DNA from: Acinetobacter beijerinckii CIP 110307
GTDB lineage: Bacteria; Pseudomonadota; Gammaproteobacteria; Pseudomonadales; Moraxellaceae
Reading direction: 5' to 3'
Length of the DNA: 64,000 bases
Assembly: GCF_000369005.1 (NCBI RefSeq)
Contig: NZ_KB849765.1
Coordinates: 1 to 64,000 of the forward strand
Shown here: piece by piece, positions 56,268 to 64,000 of the stretch
How positions within the stretch are numbered: the first letter of the stretch is position 1
How the letters are laid out: every line of letters begins with the position of its first letter
Notes under the pieces: generated by a model
Told to the model about the DNA's origin: nothing
The model's input: the letters and a program-made list of their open reading frames with translations, nothing else
The model's database searches: none
Program-made: the position numbers and the translations under genes

Positions 56268-57056
56268 ATGGCACTTTTACGTATTGAAAAGAACAATGGC
56301 ATTGCAACAGTTTCTTTAAATCGACCAGACAAACGTAATGCAATGAGTTTTGCATTATTAAAAGAATTGGTTGCAACCGCAAAGAAAATCGAAAAAGATC
56401 GTTCAATTCGTTGTGTCATTTTAACAGGCGAAGCTCAGGTATTTAGTGCAGGTATCGACCTATCAGACCTCAACAATCCTAAAAATACAGCTTTTGCAGC
56501 TTGGGAACTGATCAAGCCAGGACAAAGTCTATTTCAAAAGGCTTTTCTTATTTGGCAGAACTTACCTATTCCTGTAATTGCAGCCATTGAAGGTTACTGT
56601 TTTGGTGCAGGTATGCAACTCGCGCTGGCTGCTGATATCCGTATTGCAACACCAAGCACTCAAATGTCCATCATGGAAAGTCGTTGGGGATTGGTTCCTG
56701 ATATGGGTTTAACACGCTCATTAAAAGGTTTGATTGGTGTTGATTTAGCAAAAGAGCTGACGCTTACCGCGCGTATTTTCGATGCTGAATATGCCAAAAA
56801 AATTGGTTTAGTCACACACTTAGATAACGATCCATTAGCAAAAGCGAATACGATTGCACAAGAAATTTTACAACGTTCTCCTGATGCGATTATGGCTGCG
56901 AAACGTGTCTTAGATGCGATGGAACATCAACCTGAAAAATCGCTTCGCCTAGAGAAACTTTGGCAACTCAAATTACTATTAGGTAAGAACAGTGCACTTG
57001 CACGTAAAAAAGATAAAAATCCTGAAATTGAGTTTTTACCAAGACAATATAAATAA
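56268..57056 (+). CDS. Crotonase-fold enoyl-CoA hydratase-like enzyme
   Basis: 262 residues: MALLRIEKNNGIATVSLNRPDKRNAMSF, then VFSAGIDLSDL forming the first oxyanion-hole strand, AIEGYCFGAGMQLALAADIRIA forming the second, and EsRWGLVPDMGLTRSL with the conserved Glu region. The catalytic Glu/Asp arrangement resembles hydratases, but isomerase or another crotonase reaction is possible. The frame opens at 56232, but the ATG at 56268 begins at the first beta strand and is preferred. Confidence 0.85.
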   Translation: MALLRIEKNNGIATVSLNRPDKRNAMSFALLKELVATAKKIEKDRSIRCVILTGEAQVFSAGIDLSDLNNPKNTAFAAWELIKPGQSLFQKAFLIWQNLPIPVIAAIEGYCFGAGMQLALAADIRIATPSTQMSIMESRWGLVPDMGLTRSLKGLIGVDLAKELTLTARIFDAEYAKKIGLVTHLDNDPLAKANTIAQEILQRSPDAIMAAKRVLDAMEHQPEKSLRLEKLWQLKLLLGKNSALARKKDKNPEIEFLPRQYK

Positions 57057-57110
57057 CACCCTTCGCCTTATCAGTTATGGTGGATGGATGGTATCAAGGT
57101 CACTTGTTGC

Positions 57111-57138
57111 ACAGAGGTAATATGAACCTAGCCTCTGT
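57111..57138. repeat. Short inverted repeat after the crotonase gene
   Basis: ACAGAGG (57111-57117) and CCTCTGT (57132-57138) with an inner AGGT/ACCT pairing. No clear U tract follows. The rest of 57057-57334 has no coding signal. Confidence 0.4.
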
Positions 57139-57334
57139 TCAATAAAGGATTTTGTTACTTTTCATCAATAAAAAATCAGGCTAAGGTCTACCAAAGATAT
57201 TAAGATTCTTCATCACTGAATTAAGCTATGTAAACTTTAAACACTTATATTACATAGACGACCAATCACATTTCCAAACGTCCTATTTTCAACGAAAAGT
57301 TTAAATCAAAATACTGAGGTTATTGAGTTTCTCT

Positions 57335-58201
57335 ATGCACATCGATCATCAAACACCAATCGCTTTTTTAGGTATGGGTTTAATGGGTACTCGTATGACT
57401 ACCCGCTTGCTTGACGCAGGCTATAAGGTAGCTGTATGGAATCGCAGCCCACAAGCATGTGAACCGCTTATTCAGCAAGGTGCTCAGGCATTAACTTTTG
57501 AAAATATTGGAAATTATCCGATTATTTTGACTTGTTTAGCGGATGATAAAGCTGTTCAAAGTGTATATAGTCAAATCAAACCCCATTTGGTGGCTGAACA
57601 AATCATCGTTGATTTTTCCAGTCTATCCGTATCAGCCACTCAAGAACTGGCTCAATCAGCTCAACAGCAACATGTCACTTGGATTGACTCACCCGTATCA
57701 GGTGGAACGATGGGTGCGGAACAAGGTACGTTGGTCATTTTTGCAGGCGGTAATGCGCAAAAAATTCAAATGTTAGCGCCTATTTATCAAGTGCTGTCTC
57801 AGCGAGTGACTCGTATGGGTGATACAGGAACTGGACAAGCCACTAAGATTTGTAATCAACTGATTGTGGCAGCAAATAGCACGTTGATTGCTGAAGCAGT
57901 CGCACTCGCTCAGCATGCAGGCGTTGATACAACACTACTCGCGCCAGCGCTGGCTGGAGGGTTCGCTGATTCGAAACCATTCCAGATTTTAGCACCTCGT
58001 ATGGCCACCCACACATTCGAACCAGTACAATGGAAAGTGCAAACACTATCAAAAGATCTTAACAATGCTTTACATCTAGCACAAAATTTTAATTTAAAGA
58101 TACCTGTTGCACAAAAAGCACTCACACAGTTACAAGCTCACCAAGAAAATGGCTTTGCCGAGAATGATTTAGCAACTATCATTCAATATATAGAACAATA
58201 A
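57335..58201 (+). CDS. 3-hydroxyisobutyrate dehydrogenase-family reductase (GlxR/GarR-like)
   Basis: 288 residues. Rossmann motif IAFLGMGLMGTRMTTRLLDAGY, then the substrate motif DSPVSGGTMGAEQGTLVIFAGG, TGTGQATKICNQLIVAAN with the catalytic Lys, and a helical C-domain. The group reduces tartronate semialdehyde or oxidises hydroxyisobutyrate. The next gene is hydroxypyruvate isomerase, which favours tartronate semialdehyde reductase (glxR). A TTG at 57323 is in frame and sits 3 nt after GAGG; the ATG at 57335 is chosen because the fold begins there, but the start is uncertain. Confidence 0.82.
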   Translation: MHIDHQTPIAFLGMGLMGTRMTTRLLDAGYKVAVWNRSPQACEPLIQQGAQALTFENIGNYPIILTCLADDKAVQSVYSQIKPHLVAEQIIVDFSSLSVSATQELAQSAQQQHVTWIDSPVSGGTMGAEQGTLVIFAGGNAQKIQMLAPIYQVLSQRVTRMGDTGTGQATKICNQLIVAANSTLIAEAVALAQHAGVDTTLLAPALAGGFADSKPFQILAPRMATHTFEPVQWKVQTLSKDLNNALHLAQNFNLKIPVAQKALTQLQAHQENGFAENDLATIIQYIEQ

Positions 58202-58231
58202 TTTAAACTTATTATTTCAGGGAGTTTGAAC

Positions 58232-59026
58232 ATGAGTAATCTTGCCGTCAATTTATCCATGATTTTTACTGAAGTGCCTTTAATTGAGCGTTTTGCCTTA
58301 GCACATGCACATGGCTTTCAGCATGTTGAAATTCAATTCCCTTATGAATTAGAAATTATTGATATTCAAAATCAATTGGAACAATACAATTTATCCTTAT
58401 GTCTGATTAATGTTCCTGCTGGGGACTTGATGCAAGGCGGGAATGGTTTAGCAGGTATTCCTGGTAAAGAAGTTGAATTTCATCATGCACTTGAGCTAGC
58501 TATTCGCTATGCCACTGCATTGAATGTCCCTCGAGTAAACATTCTGGCAGGTAAACAACCTTTAGATGCAGACCTTTTACCCTGCCTAAATACCCTATCT
58601 AGCAATCTAAAGCTTGCTTGTCATCTATTATCTGAGCAAGGCATTGAACCTGTTTTTGAAATGATTAATGGCACAGATATGCCGCGTTTTCTTGTCCAAA
58701 ATATTGCACAAGCACAAGAAATGTTGGAAGCAATTAATCATCCAGCACTGAAAATGCAATACGATTGCTATCATATGGCGATGATGGGCGAAGATGTTTT
58801 GGCAGGCTTACAAGAAAATTTGCATCAAATTGGACATATTCAATTTGCAGATTGTCCAAATCGTCATGAACCAGATACGGGTAGTATTGCGTATAAACAG
58901 ATTTTTGACTGGCTACTTCAAAGTGACTACCGAGGTTTTATCGGTGCGGAATATAGACCACAATATCAATCAGATCAATCACTTGCATGGAAAAAGAAAT
59001 ACTTTTCAAATGATGTGAATACATAA
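58232..59026 (+). CDS. hyi: Hydroxypyruvate isomerase
   Basis: 264-residue TIM-barrel enzyme interconverting hydroxypyruvate and tartronate semialdehyde. Family signatures: AVNLSMIFTEVPLIERFALAHAHGFQHVEIQFPYE, GLAGIPGKEVEF, FEMINGTDMPRFLV, MQYDCYHMAMMGED and HIQFADCPNRHEPDTGSI with the metal-binding Glu/Asp/His. GGGAG lies 9 nt before the ATG at 58232. It is 30 nt downstream of the glxR-like gene. Glyoxylate carboligase (gcl), the third gene of the usual set, is absent here. Confidence 0.9.
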   Translation: MSNLAVNLSMIFTEVPLIERFALAHAHGFQHVEIQFPYELEIIDIQNQLEQYNLSLCLINVPAGDLMQGGNGLAGIPGKEVEFHHALELAIRYATALNVPRVNILAGKQPLDADLLPCLNTLSSNLKLACHLLSEQGIEPVFEMINGTDMPRFLVQNIAQAQEMLEAINHPALKMQYDCYHMAMMGEDVLAGLQENLHQIGHIQFADCPNRHEPDTGSIAYKQIFDWLLQSDYRGFIGAEYRPQYQSDQSLAWKKKYFSNDVNT

Positions 59027-59077
59027 ACTGTTACGGCTAAAATTTGAATTTTCTAGAGAAAAACGGTATATTCAAAG

Positions 59078-59506
59078 ATGAGCAATTGTCAGGAAAATAT
59101 ACCCTCTATGAATTTAGAACCATCGCCCAGCGCTTCTAATTCTCACGACCTAAAAATCAAAACAGCTAACAAAGATGTACATGCTTGTTTAAAAGTTGTA
59201 CATGAAGCCCTCACTGATGTAAAAGCCAAAGATATTCTTGAACTTGATGTAAGTTCTATCAGTAATGTTGCCGATGCAATTGTGATTGCAAGCGGTACTT
59301 CAACACGTCACGTTAAAGCACTTGCTGATAACGTTGCTGATGAAGCACGTAAAGCAGGTTTTCGTCCAATCGGTGTCGAAGGTGAACGCGATGCTGAATG
59401 GATCTTAATTGATTTAGGTTTCGTCGTTGTTCATGTGATGTTACCTACAGCTCGTAAATTTTATGATCTTGAAAGCTTATGGCGCGCGCCTGAATCAGTA
59501 GCTTAA
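59078..59506 (+). CDS. rsfS: Ribosomal silencing factor RsfS
   Basis: RsfS binds L14 and keeps subunits apart in starvation. The core (about 30-140) is standard: CLKVVHEALTDVKAKDILELDV, ASGTSTRHVKALADNVADEAR, GVEGERDAEWILIDLGFVVVHVML and YDLESLW. The N-terminal ~28 residues (Ser/Asn/Pro-rich) are an extension. A second ATG at 59108 is in frame. Neither has a clear ribosome site, so 132 or 142 residues are possible. Its usual neighbour nadD is not adjacent. Confidence 0.92.
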   Translation: MSNCQENIPSMNLEPSPSASNSHDLKIKTANKDVHACLKVVHEALTDVKAKDILELDVSSISNVADAIVIASGTSTRHVKALADNVADEARKAGFRPIGVEGERDAEWILIDLGFVVVHVMLPTARKFYDLESLWRAPESVA

Positions 59507-59514
59507 AGTTCTAC

Positions 59515-59541
59515 AAAAAGCGACCCAATTGGTCGCTTTTT
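59515..59541. terminator. Bidirectional terminator, rsfS / 59.5 kb gene
   Basis: Stem AAAAAGCGACC-caatt-GGTCGCTTTTT between convergent genes. Confidence 0.92.
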
Positions 59542-59546
59542 CATTT

Positions 59547-60161
59547 CTACAATAATTGTTTAAAATCAATCTCTGGATTCTTCAACTTTATCTGATTTTT
59601 AGTTAGAGCATACAATTGATCAGCTTTTACAGGTCCATAAAAGTCGCAATAAATCACATATAACATCGTGATCATTACACTATACATCTCTTGTGGAATT
59701 TGCATTAAACATTTTCGCTCCGAGCCTGCAACATAAAAAAACTGTGCTAATTGCCGATGTTTTTTCATCTTGGTTTGGATTTCCTCAACAAATTCAAGAT
59801 AATCATCTCGACTGACTGCTTTTAAAACCTCCATAATAAAATCATAAAACACTTCAAATAAACCAAGCTCATTTAAATTTGATTCAATAACAGCAGCATC
59901 TTCTTTCTTAACCTTTAATCGTTGTTGCTTTTCTACTACCGATATTTCGTGCAAAACTTGGCGCAACATTTCCTTGCGTTGTTGACGAAGTTCATCATTG
60001 GTACAAATTTCATTTAAGAATCGATTTAAAACAAAAGAAGGCTGATGACCATATTCAGTCTCCCAATATTTTAAAACACGCTGTAAAACAGTTTCAGGTA
60101 AAAATTGTGCGAGTCCCTTCTCCACAGCCAAACGCTTTTGCTCGATCGTTAACTCAGCCAT
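59547..60161 (-). CDS. Unknown helical protein downstream of amtB
   Basis: A 204-residue protein that I do not recognise. It is helical and charged in the first half (KRLAVEKGLAQFLPETVLQRVLKYWETEYG, LRQQRKEMLRQVLHEISVVEKQQRLKVKKED) and more hydrophobic later (MYSVMITMLYVIYCDFYGPVKADQLYALTK) without a clear membrane helix. The frame opens at 60206, but AGAGGAG lies just before the ATG at 60161. It follows amtB by 13 nt on the same strand, so it should be expressed under nitrogen limitation. Confidence 0.6.
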   Translation of the reverse strand: MAELTIEQKRLAVEKGLAQFLPETVLQRVLKYWETEYGHQPSFVLNRFLNEICTNDELRQQRKEMLRQVLHEISVVEKQQRLKVKKEDAAVIESNLNELGLFEVFYDFIMEVLKAVSRDDYLEFVEEIQTKMKKHRQLAQFFYVAGSERKCLMQIPQEMYSVMITMLYVIYCDFYGPVKADQLYALTKNQIKLKNPEIDFKQLL

Positions 60162-60174
60162 AGCAACTCCTCTG

Positions 60175-61497
60175 TTAATGACGATGCGTAATATTGTCTG
60201 TTTCAAAAGTTAAATCTCTTTGAAACTCTGGATAAGACAATTCTGCGTGTTCGGTATAGTCCAAACCACGTTGCTCGTGTTGTTGCGAAACTCTTAAGCC
60301 ACCTAAAATCTTATCTAAAACTTTAAACATAATTAAAGCAACACCAAACCCCCAAAGGAATCCAGCCCCCACCCCTAGTGCTTGGATTGAAATGATGTCT
60401 AAATTGAATATATTGCTTTCAAAGAATATCCCCGCCGCAAGTGTTCCCCATGCGCCACATACACCATGTACTGCAACAGCATCTACAACATCATCTAACT
60501 GCATTTTTTCAATTAAATAAGGAACAAAACTCATCAGAAAACCAGCCACAGCACCAGTTAAAACTGCATAAATGGGTGACATGGTGGCACAACCAGCTGT
60601 AATAGCGACCAGCCCGCCTAATGATGCATTAATGGTACTGCGCATCAACACTGCTTTTGATTGTGCTAGTGCCAGAATCATGTAGGTTACAGCCGCAGCG
60701 CATGCCGCCAAATGAGTGTTTAATGCAATCCGACCAATACTTACACTTGCAGAAACAGTCGATGCTGCATTAAAACCAAACCATGCAAACCAGAGAATAA
60801 ATCCACCTAAAGCAACCAATGGTAAACTATGCCCTGCTAAAAAATGGCTTTGTCCTTTACGACCAAATCTACCTAAACGTGGCCCCAATACGATAATACC
60901 TGCAAGTGCAACCCAACCACCGATTGAGTGCACCACAGTTGAACCAGCAAAATCAATAAACCCCAAGGCTTTTAGCCAACCATCACCACCAAATAAACTG
61001 CCCCACGCCCAACTGCCAAACACTGGGTAGATCACACCACTTACAAAAATTGCGCTCACCACGTAAGCAACAAAATGGATACGTTCAGCCATCGCACCAC
61101 TTGCAATTGTGGTCGCAGTGGCAGCAAACATCATCTGAAAGAACAACAAATTCCAATGCCAATCATCCATTTGATTTGGCATAAAATGACTCAGACCTAT
61201 CCAGCCTGTTTGATTCAACCCAAACATGAGACCGAAACCAAATAACCAAAATACCAATCCCCCAATACAGGTATCCATATAGTTTTTCATTAATACATTA
61301 ACGGTATTTTTACTGCGAACTGAGCCACTCTCAATAAGTGCAAATCCAGCCTGCATGAAAAAAACTAAAATACCTCCAACAACCACCCAAACACTATCAA
61401 GCGAGATACGAATTTCTTGAATATTGGGTGCTGTTTGCGCCGAAGTTTGAGATGAGAGAAATAATAAGAATGGCAAAATAAAAATTATACTTTTCAT
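60175..61497 (-). CDS. amtB: AmtB ammonium transporter
   Basis: 440 residues with a cleavable signal (MKSIIFILPFLLFLSSQTSAQ) and eleven membrane helices. Signature segments: LVFFMQAGFALIESGSVRSKNTVNVLMKNYMD, FQMMFAATATTIASGAMAERI, DFAGSTVVHSIGGWVALAG (twin-His pore) and DAVAVHGVCGAWGTLAAGI. The frame opens at 61545, but GGGGAATTCA before the ATG at 61497, the signal peptide and the sigma-54 promoter all fix the shorter start. The PII gene glnK, usually just upstream, is absent. The next gene downstream is an unknown. Confidence 0.95.
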   Translation of the reverse strand: MKSIIFILPFLLFLSSQTSAQTAPNIQEIRISLDSVWVVVGGILVFFMQAGFALIESGSVRSKNTVNVLMKNYMDTCIGGLVFWLFGFGLMFGLNQTGWIGLSHFMPNQMDDWHWNLLFFQMMFAATATTIASGAMAERIHFVAYVVSAIFVSGVIYPVFGSWAWGSLFGGDGWLKALGFIDFAGSTVVHSIGGWVALAGIIVLGPRLGRFGRKGQSHFLAGHSLPLVALGGFILWFAWFGFNAASTVSASVSIGRIALNTHLAACAAAVTYMILALAQSKAVLMRSTINASLGGLVAITAGCATMSPIYAVLTGAVAGFLMSFVPYLIEKMQLDDVVDAVAVHGVCGAWGTLAAGIFFESNIFNLDIISIQALGVGAGFLWGFGVALIMFKVLDKILGGLRVSQQHEQRGLDYTEHAELSYPEFQRDLTFETDNITHRH

Positions 61498-61528
61498 TGA
61501 ATTCCCCAAGTAAGACCAAGTAATTCGA

Positions 61529-61545
61529 TGCAAAGACAATGCCAA
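61529..61545 (-). promoter_or_regulatory. Sigma-54 promoter of amtB
   Basis: Minus-strand TTGGCAT-tgtct-TTGCA. The -24 GG and -12 GC are exactly 10 nt apart, as sigma-54 requires. A start near 61519 gives a leader of about 21 nt before the ATG at 61497. This implies control by NtrC and nitrogen status. I found no convincing NtrC site by eye. Confidence 0.85.
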
Positions 61546-61702
61546 AACGTTTATATAATTATTTTATACTTTCTGTGATTTATATTTGTTCTCAATAGAA
61601 TTAAGCTGCTTTAGCTCATATGCAATATACATATTCTTCAATCATCTATTCACTTTCTATAACTCCGTATTTTCATAATCAAAGTTAAGTCTTTCATTTG
61701 TA

Positions 61703-61730
61703 AAATTTGACATGACAAATTGTCAAATTT
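61703..61730. promoter_or_regulatory. Perfect 28-bp operator-like palindrome upstream of the SDR gene
   Basis: AAATTTGACA (61703-61712), 8-bp spacer, TGTCAAATTT (61721-61730). The spacer begins TGACA, which with TGTCA makes a second palindrome (TGACA-aat-TGTCA, 61713-61725), so three TGACA-type half-sites are packed in 23 bp. It lies 59 bp before the SDR ATG in the amtB-SDR divergent gap. The arms include TTGACA, so a bound repressor would cover a -35 box. No regulator gene is adjacent. Confidence 0.75.
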
Positions 61731-61789
61731 AAAGCACTATAGGATTGCTTTAAAAACTCAGAAATAAAAAGTAGCAAAGGAGTATATAG

Positions 61790-62611
61790 ATGAAAGTTTT
61801 GATTACAGGCGCGAATACAGGAATCGGTTTCGCAACTGCTGAGCAATTGGTCAAACAAGGGCAACATGTTATTTTGGCATGTCGCAATCCACAAAAAGCA
61901 CAAGCTGCTCAAGATAAATTACGTGCATTGGGTCAAGGACAAGTTGATCTTATTTCCTTAGATCTAAACAGTCTAGGAAATACAAATAAAGCTGCCAATG
62001 AAATTGCTGATCGCTACGGCAGTCTTGATGTCCTGATTAACAACGCAGGACTATTTGCCAAAACCAAGCAACTCACCGCTGATGGCTTTGAACAACAATT
62101 TGGGGTGAATTATCTCGGTCACTTTCTTTTGACTCAAAAACTACTCCCAGTATTAGAAAAATCAGCTCAAGCTCGTATTGTACATCTTGCTTCAATTGCA
62201 CACTGGGCAGGTTCAATCAAACCTAATAAGTTCCGTGCAGAAGGTTTTTACAATCCACTGTTTTATTATGGGCAGTCTAAGTTAGCGAATCTTTTATTCA
62301 GCAATGCCCTGGCTGAAAAATTCTCAGGCACCACTATTACCAATAACGCATTACATCCTGGCGGTGTTGCATCCGATATTTACAGAGAACTACCAAAACC
62401 TGTTTATGAAGTTATGAAAATAGGTTTAATACCAACTTCAGTTCCCGCAAAACTCATCACTGAAATGGCGATTGGAGATCATTGGGCAAACCGCAATGGC
62501 GAATATGTTAGTGCACATATGCCAGACTGGAAATCAGCACATGCTAAAAACCAACAGCTTGCACGTGATCTCTATGCTCAATCTATGAATTTTGTAGAAA
62601 AATATCTTTAA
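61790..62611 (+). CDS. Short-chain dehydrogenase (retinol dehydrogenase-like)
   Basis: 273 residues: VLITGANTGIGFATAEQLVKQG, ACRNPQKAQAAQDKLRAL (an NADP-type Arg after beta-2), VLINNAGLFAKTKQLTADGFEQQFGVNYLGHFLLTQ and catalytic YGQSKLANLLFSNALAEKF. The NYLGHFLLT motif marks the retinol-dehydrogenase/WWOX-like SDR group. Bacterial substrate unknown. Strong ribosome site AAAGGAG. It lies downstream of the 28-bp palindrome. Confidence 0.9.
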   Translation: MKVLITGANTGIGFATAEQLVKQGQHVILACRNPQKAQAAQDKLRALGQGQVDLISLDLNSLGNTNKAANEIADRYGSLDVLINNAGLFAKTKQLTADGFEQQFGVNYLGHFLLTQKLLPVLEKSAQARIVHLASIAHWAGSIKPNKFRAEGFYNPLFYYGQSKLANLLFSNALAEKFSGTTITNNALHPGGVASDIYRELPKPVYEVMKIGLIPTSVPAKLITEMAIGDHWANRNGEYVSAHMPDWKSAHAKNQQLARDLYAQSMNFVEKYL

Positions 62612-62629
62612 CTTATTAGAACGAAATAA

Positions 62630-62653
62630 AAAAGCCACCCGAGGGTGGCTTTT
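62630..62653. terminator. Terminator between the SDR and pntB
   Basis: Stem AAAAGCCACC-cgag-GGTGGCTTTT. The T run is longer on the minus strand (for pntB), while the plus strand has four T. Confidence 0.88.
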
Positions 62654-62674
62654 ACAATCTTGAGCGAGGTCAGA

Positions 62675-64000
62675 TTAGTGACCACCACCATTGATTGCTT
62701 TCGTCATATCTTCAACAACTTTCTTCGCATCACCGAAGATCATCATGGTTTTTTCATTATAGAACAAATCGTTGTCTAAGCCAGCATAACCTGTTGCCAT
62801 AGAACGCTTGATCACCATGATGGTACGTGCTTTATGCGCTTCAAGAATAGGCATACCATAAATTGGTGATGTCGGATCGTCTTTCGCCGCAGGGTTTACT
62901 ACGTCATTCGCACCAATCACAAGTACTACGTCTGTTGCAGGGAAGTCTGAGTTAATCTCATCCATTTCCAAGATGTCTTCATACGCGACATCTGCTTCTG
63001 CTAACAATACGTTCATGTGACCAGGCATACGACCAGCAACTGGATGAATCGCGAAGCGAACTTTTACGCCCTGCTCTTTTAAGATTTCGCACAATTCTTT
63101 AACCGCATTCTGTGCACGACCTTGTGCCATACCGTAACCCGGTACAATCACAACGCTATCGGCATTTGACATCAGAAAGCCTGCGTCATCTGCTGAACCA
63201 GAACGGTGGTTACGTTGAACTTGCTCACCTTTGTCTGCTGATGCAACTGCTGTACCACCCATCGCACCACCAAACAATACGTTGATGATTGAACGGTTCA
63301 TTGCCTTACACATAATGTAAGAAAGAATTGCACCAGAAGAACCTACAAGCGAACCAGCAACGATCAACATATTGTTTTCAAGTGTGAAACCAATACCTGC
63401 TGCCGCCCAGCCTGAGAATGAGTTAAGAAGTGATACCACAACTGGCATATCACCACCGCCCACTGGCGCAATCCAAACCCAACCAAATGCAAGTGCAAGT
63501 GCTGTCATTGCCCAGAAAGCAGTCATGTTATTCGTTAAGAAGAACATAATGCCTGCCGCAAGCATTGCAGCAAAGATAAGCGCTTGAACAGGTTTGACCC
63601 ATGCACCAGAAATGGTTTTTGCCCATTTCTTCGCAGCTAACTTGCCGTAAGCAAATACTGATGCAGTAAAGGTAATTGCGCCAACAAAGCAGCCAACAAA
63701 CAATTCAAATAAATGAACCTTACTCATGTGAGCATGTTGTACGCCAGCAGCTGTTAACGCAGCTTCATTTTCAGCAAATAATGCTGTCAATTGGTTGTTA
63801 TGCAAAATTGCAGCAATTGCAATTAATACCGCAGCCAAACCAACCAATGAGTGCATCAATGCAACTGTTTCAGGCATTTGCGTCATTGGAACTGTTCTCG
63901 CACGAGCGATACCAACAATACCACCTAATACCATTGCACCAACGATCATCCAAACTACTGGATGTTCTGCAACAAAGAAGGTTGTTGCTACAGCAATCGC
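62675..64000 (-). CDS. pntB: NAD(P) transhydrogenase subunit beta, 5' end outside the window
   Basis: Proton-pumping transhydrogenase beta subunit, which makes NADPH from NADH. The frame stays open to base 64000 (AVATTFFVAEHPVVWMIVG), so 442 codons are visible and the start lies further right; the ATG at 63949 is internal. Membrane helices lie in the first ~230 visible residues. The C-terminal NADP-binding domain III shows VIVPGYGMAQGRAQNAVKELCE, IHPVAGRMPGHMNVLLAEA, VIGANDVVNPAA and IVIKRSMATGYAGLDNDLFY. Confidence 0.95.
   Translation of the reverse strand, partial: AIAVATTFFVAEHPVVWMIVGAMVLGGIVGIARARTVPMTQMPETVALMHSLVGLAAVLIAIAAILHNNQLTALFAENEAALTAAGVQHAHMSKVHLFELFVGCFVGAITFTASVFAYGKLAAKKWAKTISGAWVKPVQALIFAAMLAAGIMFFLTNNMTAFWAMTALALAFGWVWIAPVGGGDMPVVVSLLNSFSGWAAAGIGFTLENNMLIVAGSLVGSSGAILSYIMCKAMNRSIINVLFGGAMGGTAVASADKGEQVQRNHRSGSADDAGFLMSNADSVVIVPGYGMAQGRAQNAVKELCEILKEQGVKVRFAIHPVAGRMPGHMNVLLAEADVAYEDILEMDEINSDFPATDVVLVIGANDVVNPAAKDDPTSPIYGMPILEAHKARTIMVIKRSMATGYAGLDNDLFYNEKTMMIFGDAKKVVEDMTKAINGGGH

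Noticed and set aside
57111..57138. Inverted repeat after the crotonase gene as a terminator
   Set aside because: The loop is long and no U run follows the stem.

Overview
The window is chromosomal DNA of a low-GC gammaproteobacterium, almost certainly an Acinetobacter species (Moraxellaceae). The AT-rich codon use, the gigA-gigB stress pair, the lone gspE, the ohrR-ohr pair, the giant DUF2339 membrane protein and the yggT-proC-tilS-accA and cysM/gacS gene orders all point there. I cannot name the species. I see no tRNA or rRNA gene body, insertion sequence, prophage, integron or CRISPR array. The content is mostly housekeeping with a few lineage-specific genes.

Layout. 1-300 holds two tandem leftward promoters of stable-RNA type, probably the leader of an rRNA operon whose 16S gene lies just outside the window. 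0.5-5.6 kb: mlaA, gigA, gigB, a nitrilase-family amidase, a small exported protein, ohrR and ohr. 5.7-16.1 kb: gspE, a DUF432-type gene with an mscS gene, DUF2339, polA and an acyltransferase. 16.1-21.3 kb (minus): yggT, proC, tilS, accA and ppx. 21.5-24.1 kb (plus): trxA, rho and an Ala/Ser-repeat lipoprotein with a structured leader. 24.2-38.1 kb (minus backbone): ihfA, pheT, pheS ... rplT, rpmI ... infC, thrS. This is the classical thrS-infC-rpmI-rplT-pheST-ihfA cluster in its ancestral order and strand, split by two blocks of unrelated genes: a NADAR protein with a ParB-like partner in one, and a nonsense-mutated MFS exporter, a YqaA-like protein, an arylamine N-acetyltransferase and a glutathione transferase in the other. 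38.4-45.9 kb: acyl-CoA ligase, darP-ptsO(NPr)-rapZ, panC-panB, folK-pcnB and comEA. 45.9-56.2 kb: mazG, an SDR, relA, rlmD, a PolB-like exonuclease, cysM and divergent gacS. 56.2-64 kb: a crotonase, a glxR-like gene, hyi, rsfS, amtB with a downstream unknown, an SDR, and pntB running off the right end.

Most interesting signals. (1) The thrS leader has a hairpin with a 7-nt loop carrying U33 and a UGU anticodon-like triplet about 30 nt before the ATG, plus a second upstream hairpin; this is the architecture of the E. coli ThrRS tRNA-mimic operator. (2) infC begins with AUU, 71 codons upstream of the first in-frame ATG. (3) amtB has a textbook sigma-54 promoter and no glnK. (4) The MFS gene at 31.3 kb carries one in-frame TGA. 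(5) A NADAR gene is paired with a ParB-like gene. (6) A perfect 28-bp operator-like palindrome precedes the SDR at 61.8 kb. (7) gigA/gigB and NPr, reported partners in A. baumannii stress signalling, occur in the same window 38 kb apart.

Functional links. Translation and ribosome assembly (thrS, infC, rpmI, rplT, pheST, rsfS, darP, rlmD, tilS) is interleaved with stress and nutrient signalling (relA, ppx, gigAB-NPr, gacS, rapZ, amtB) and redox defence (trxA, ohr, the glutathione transferase, pntB).
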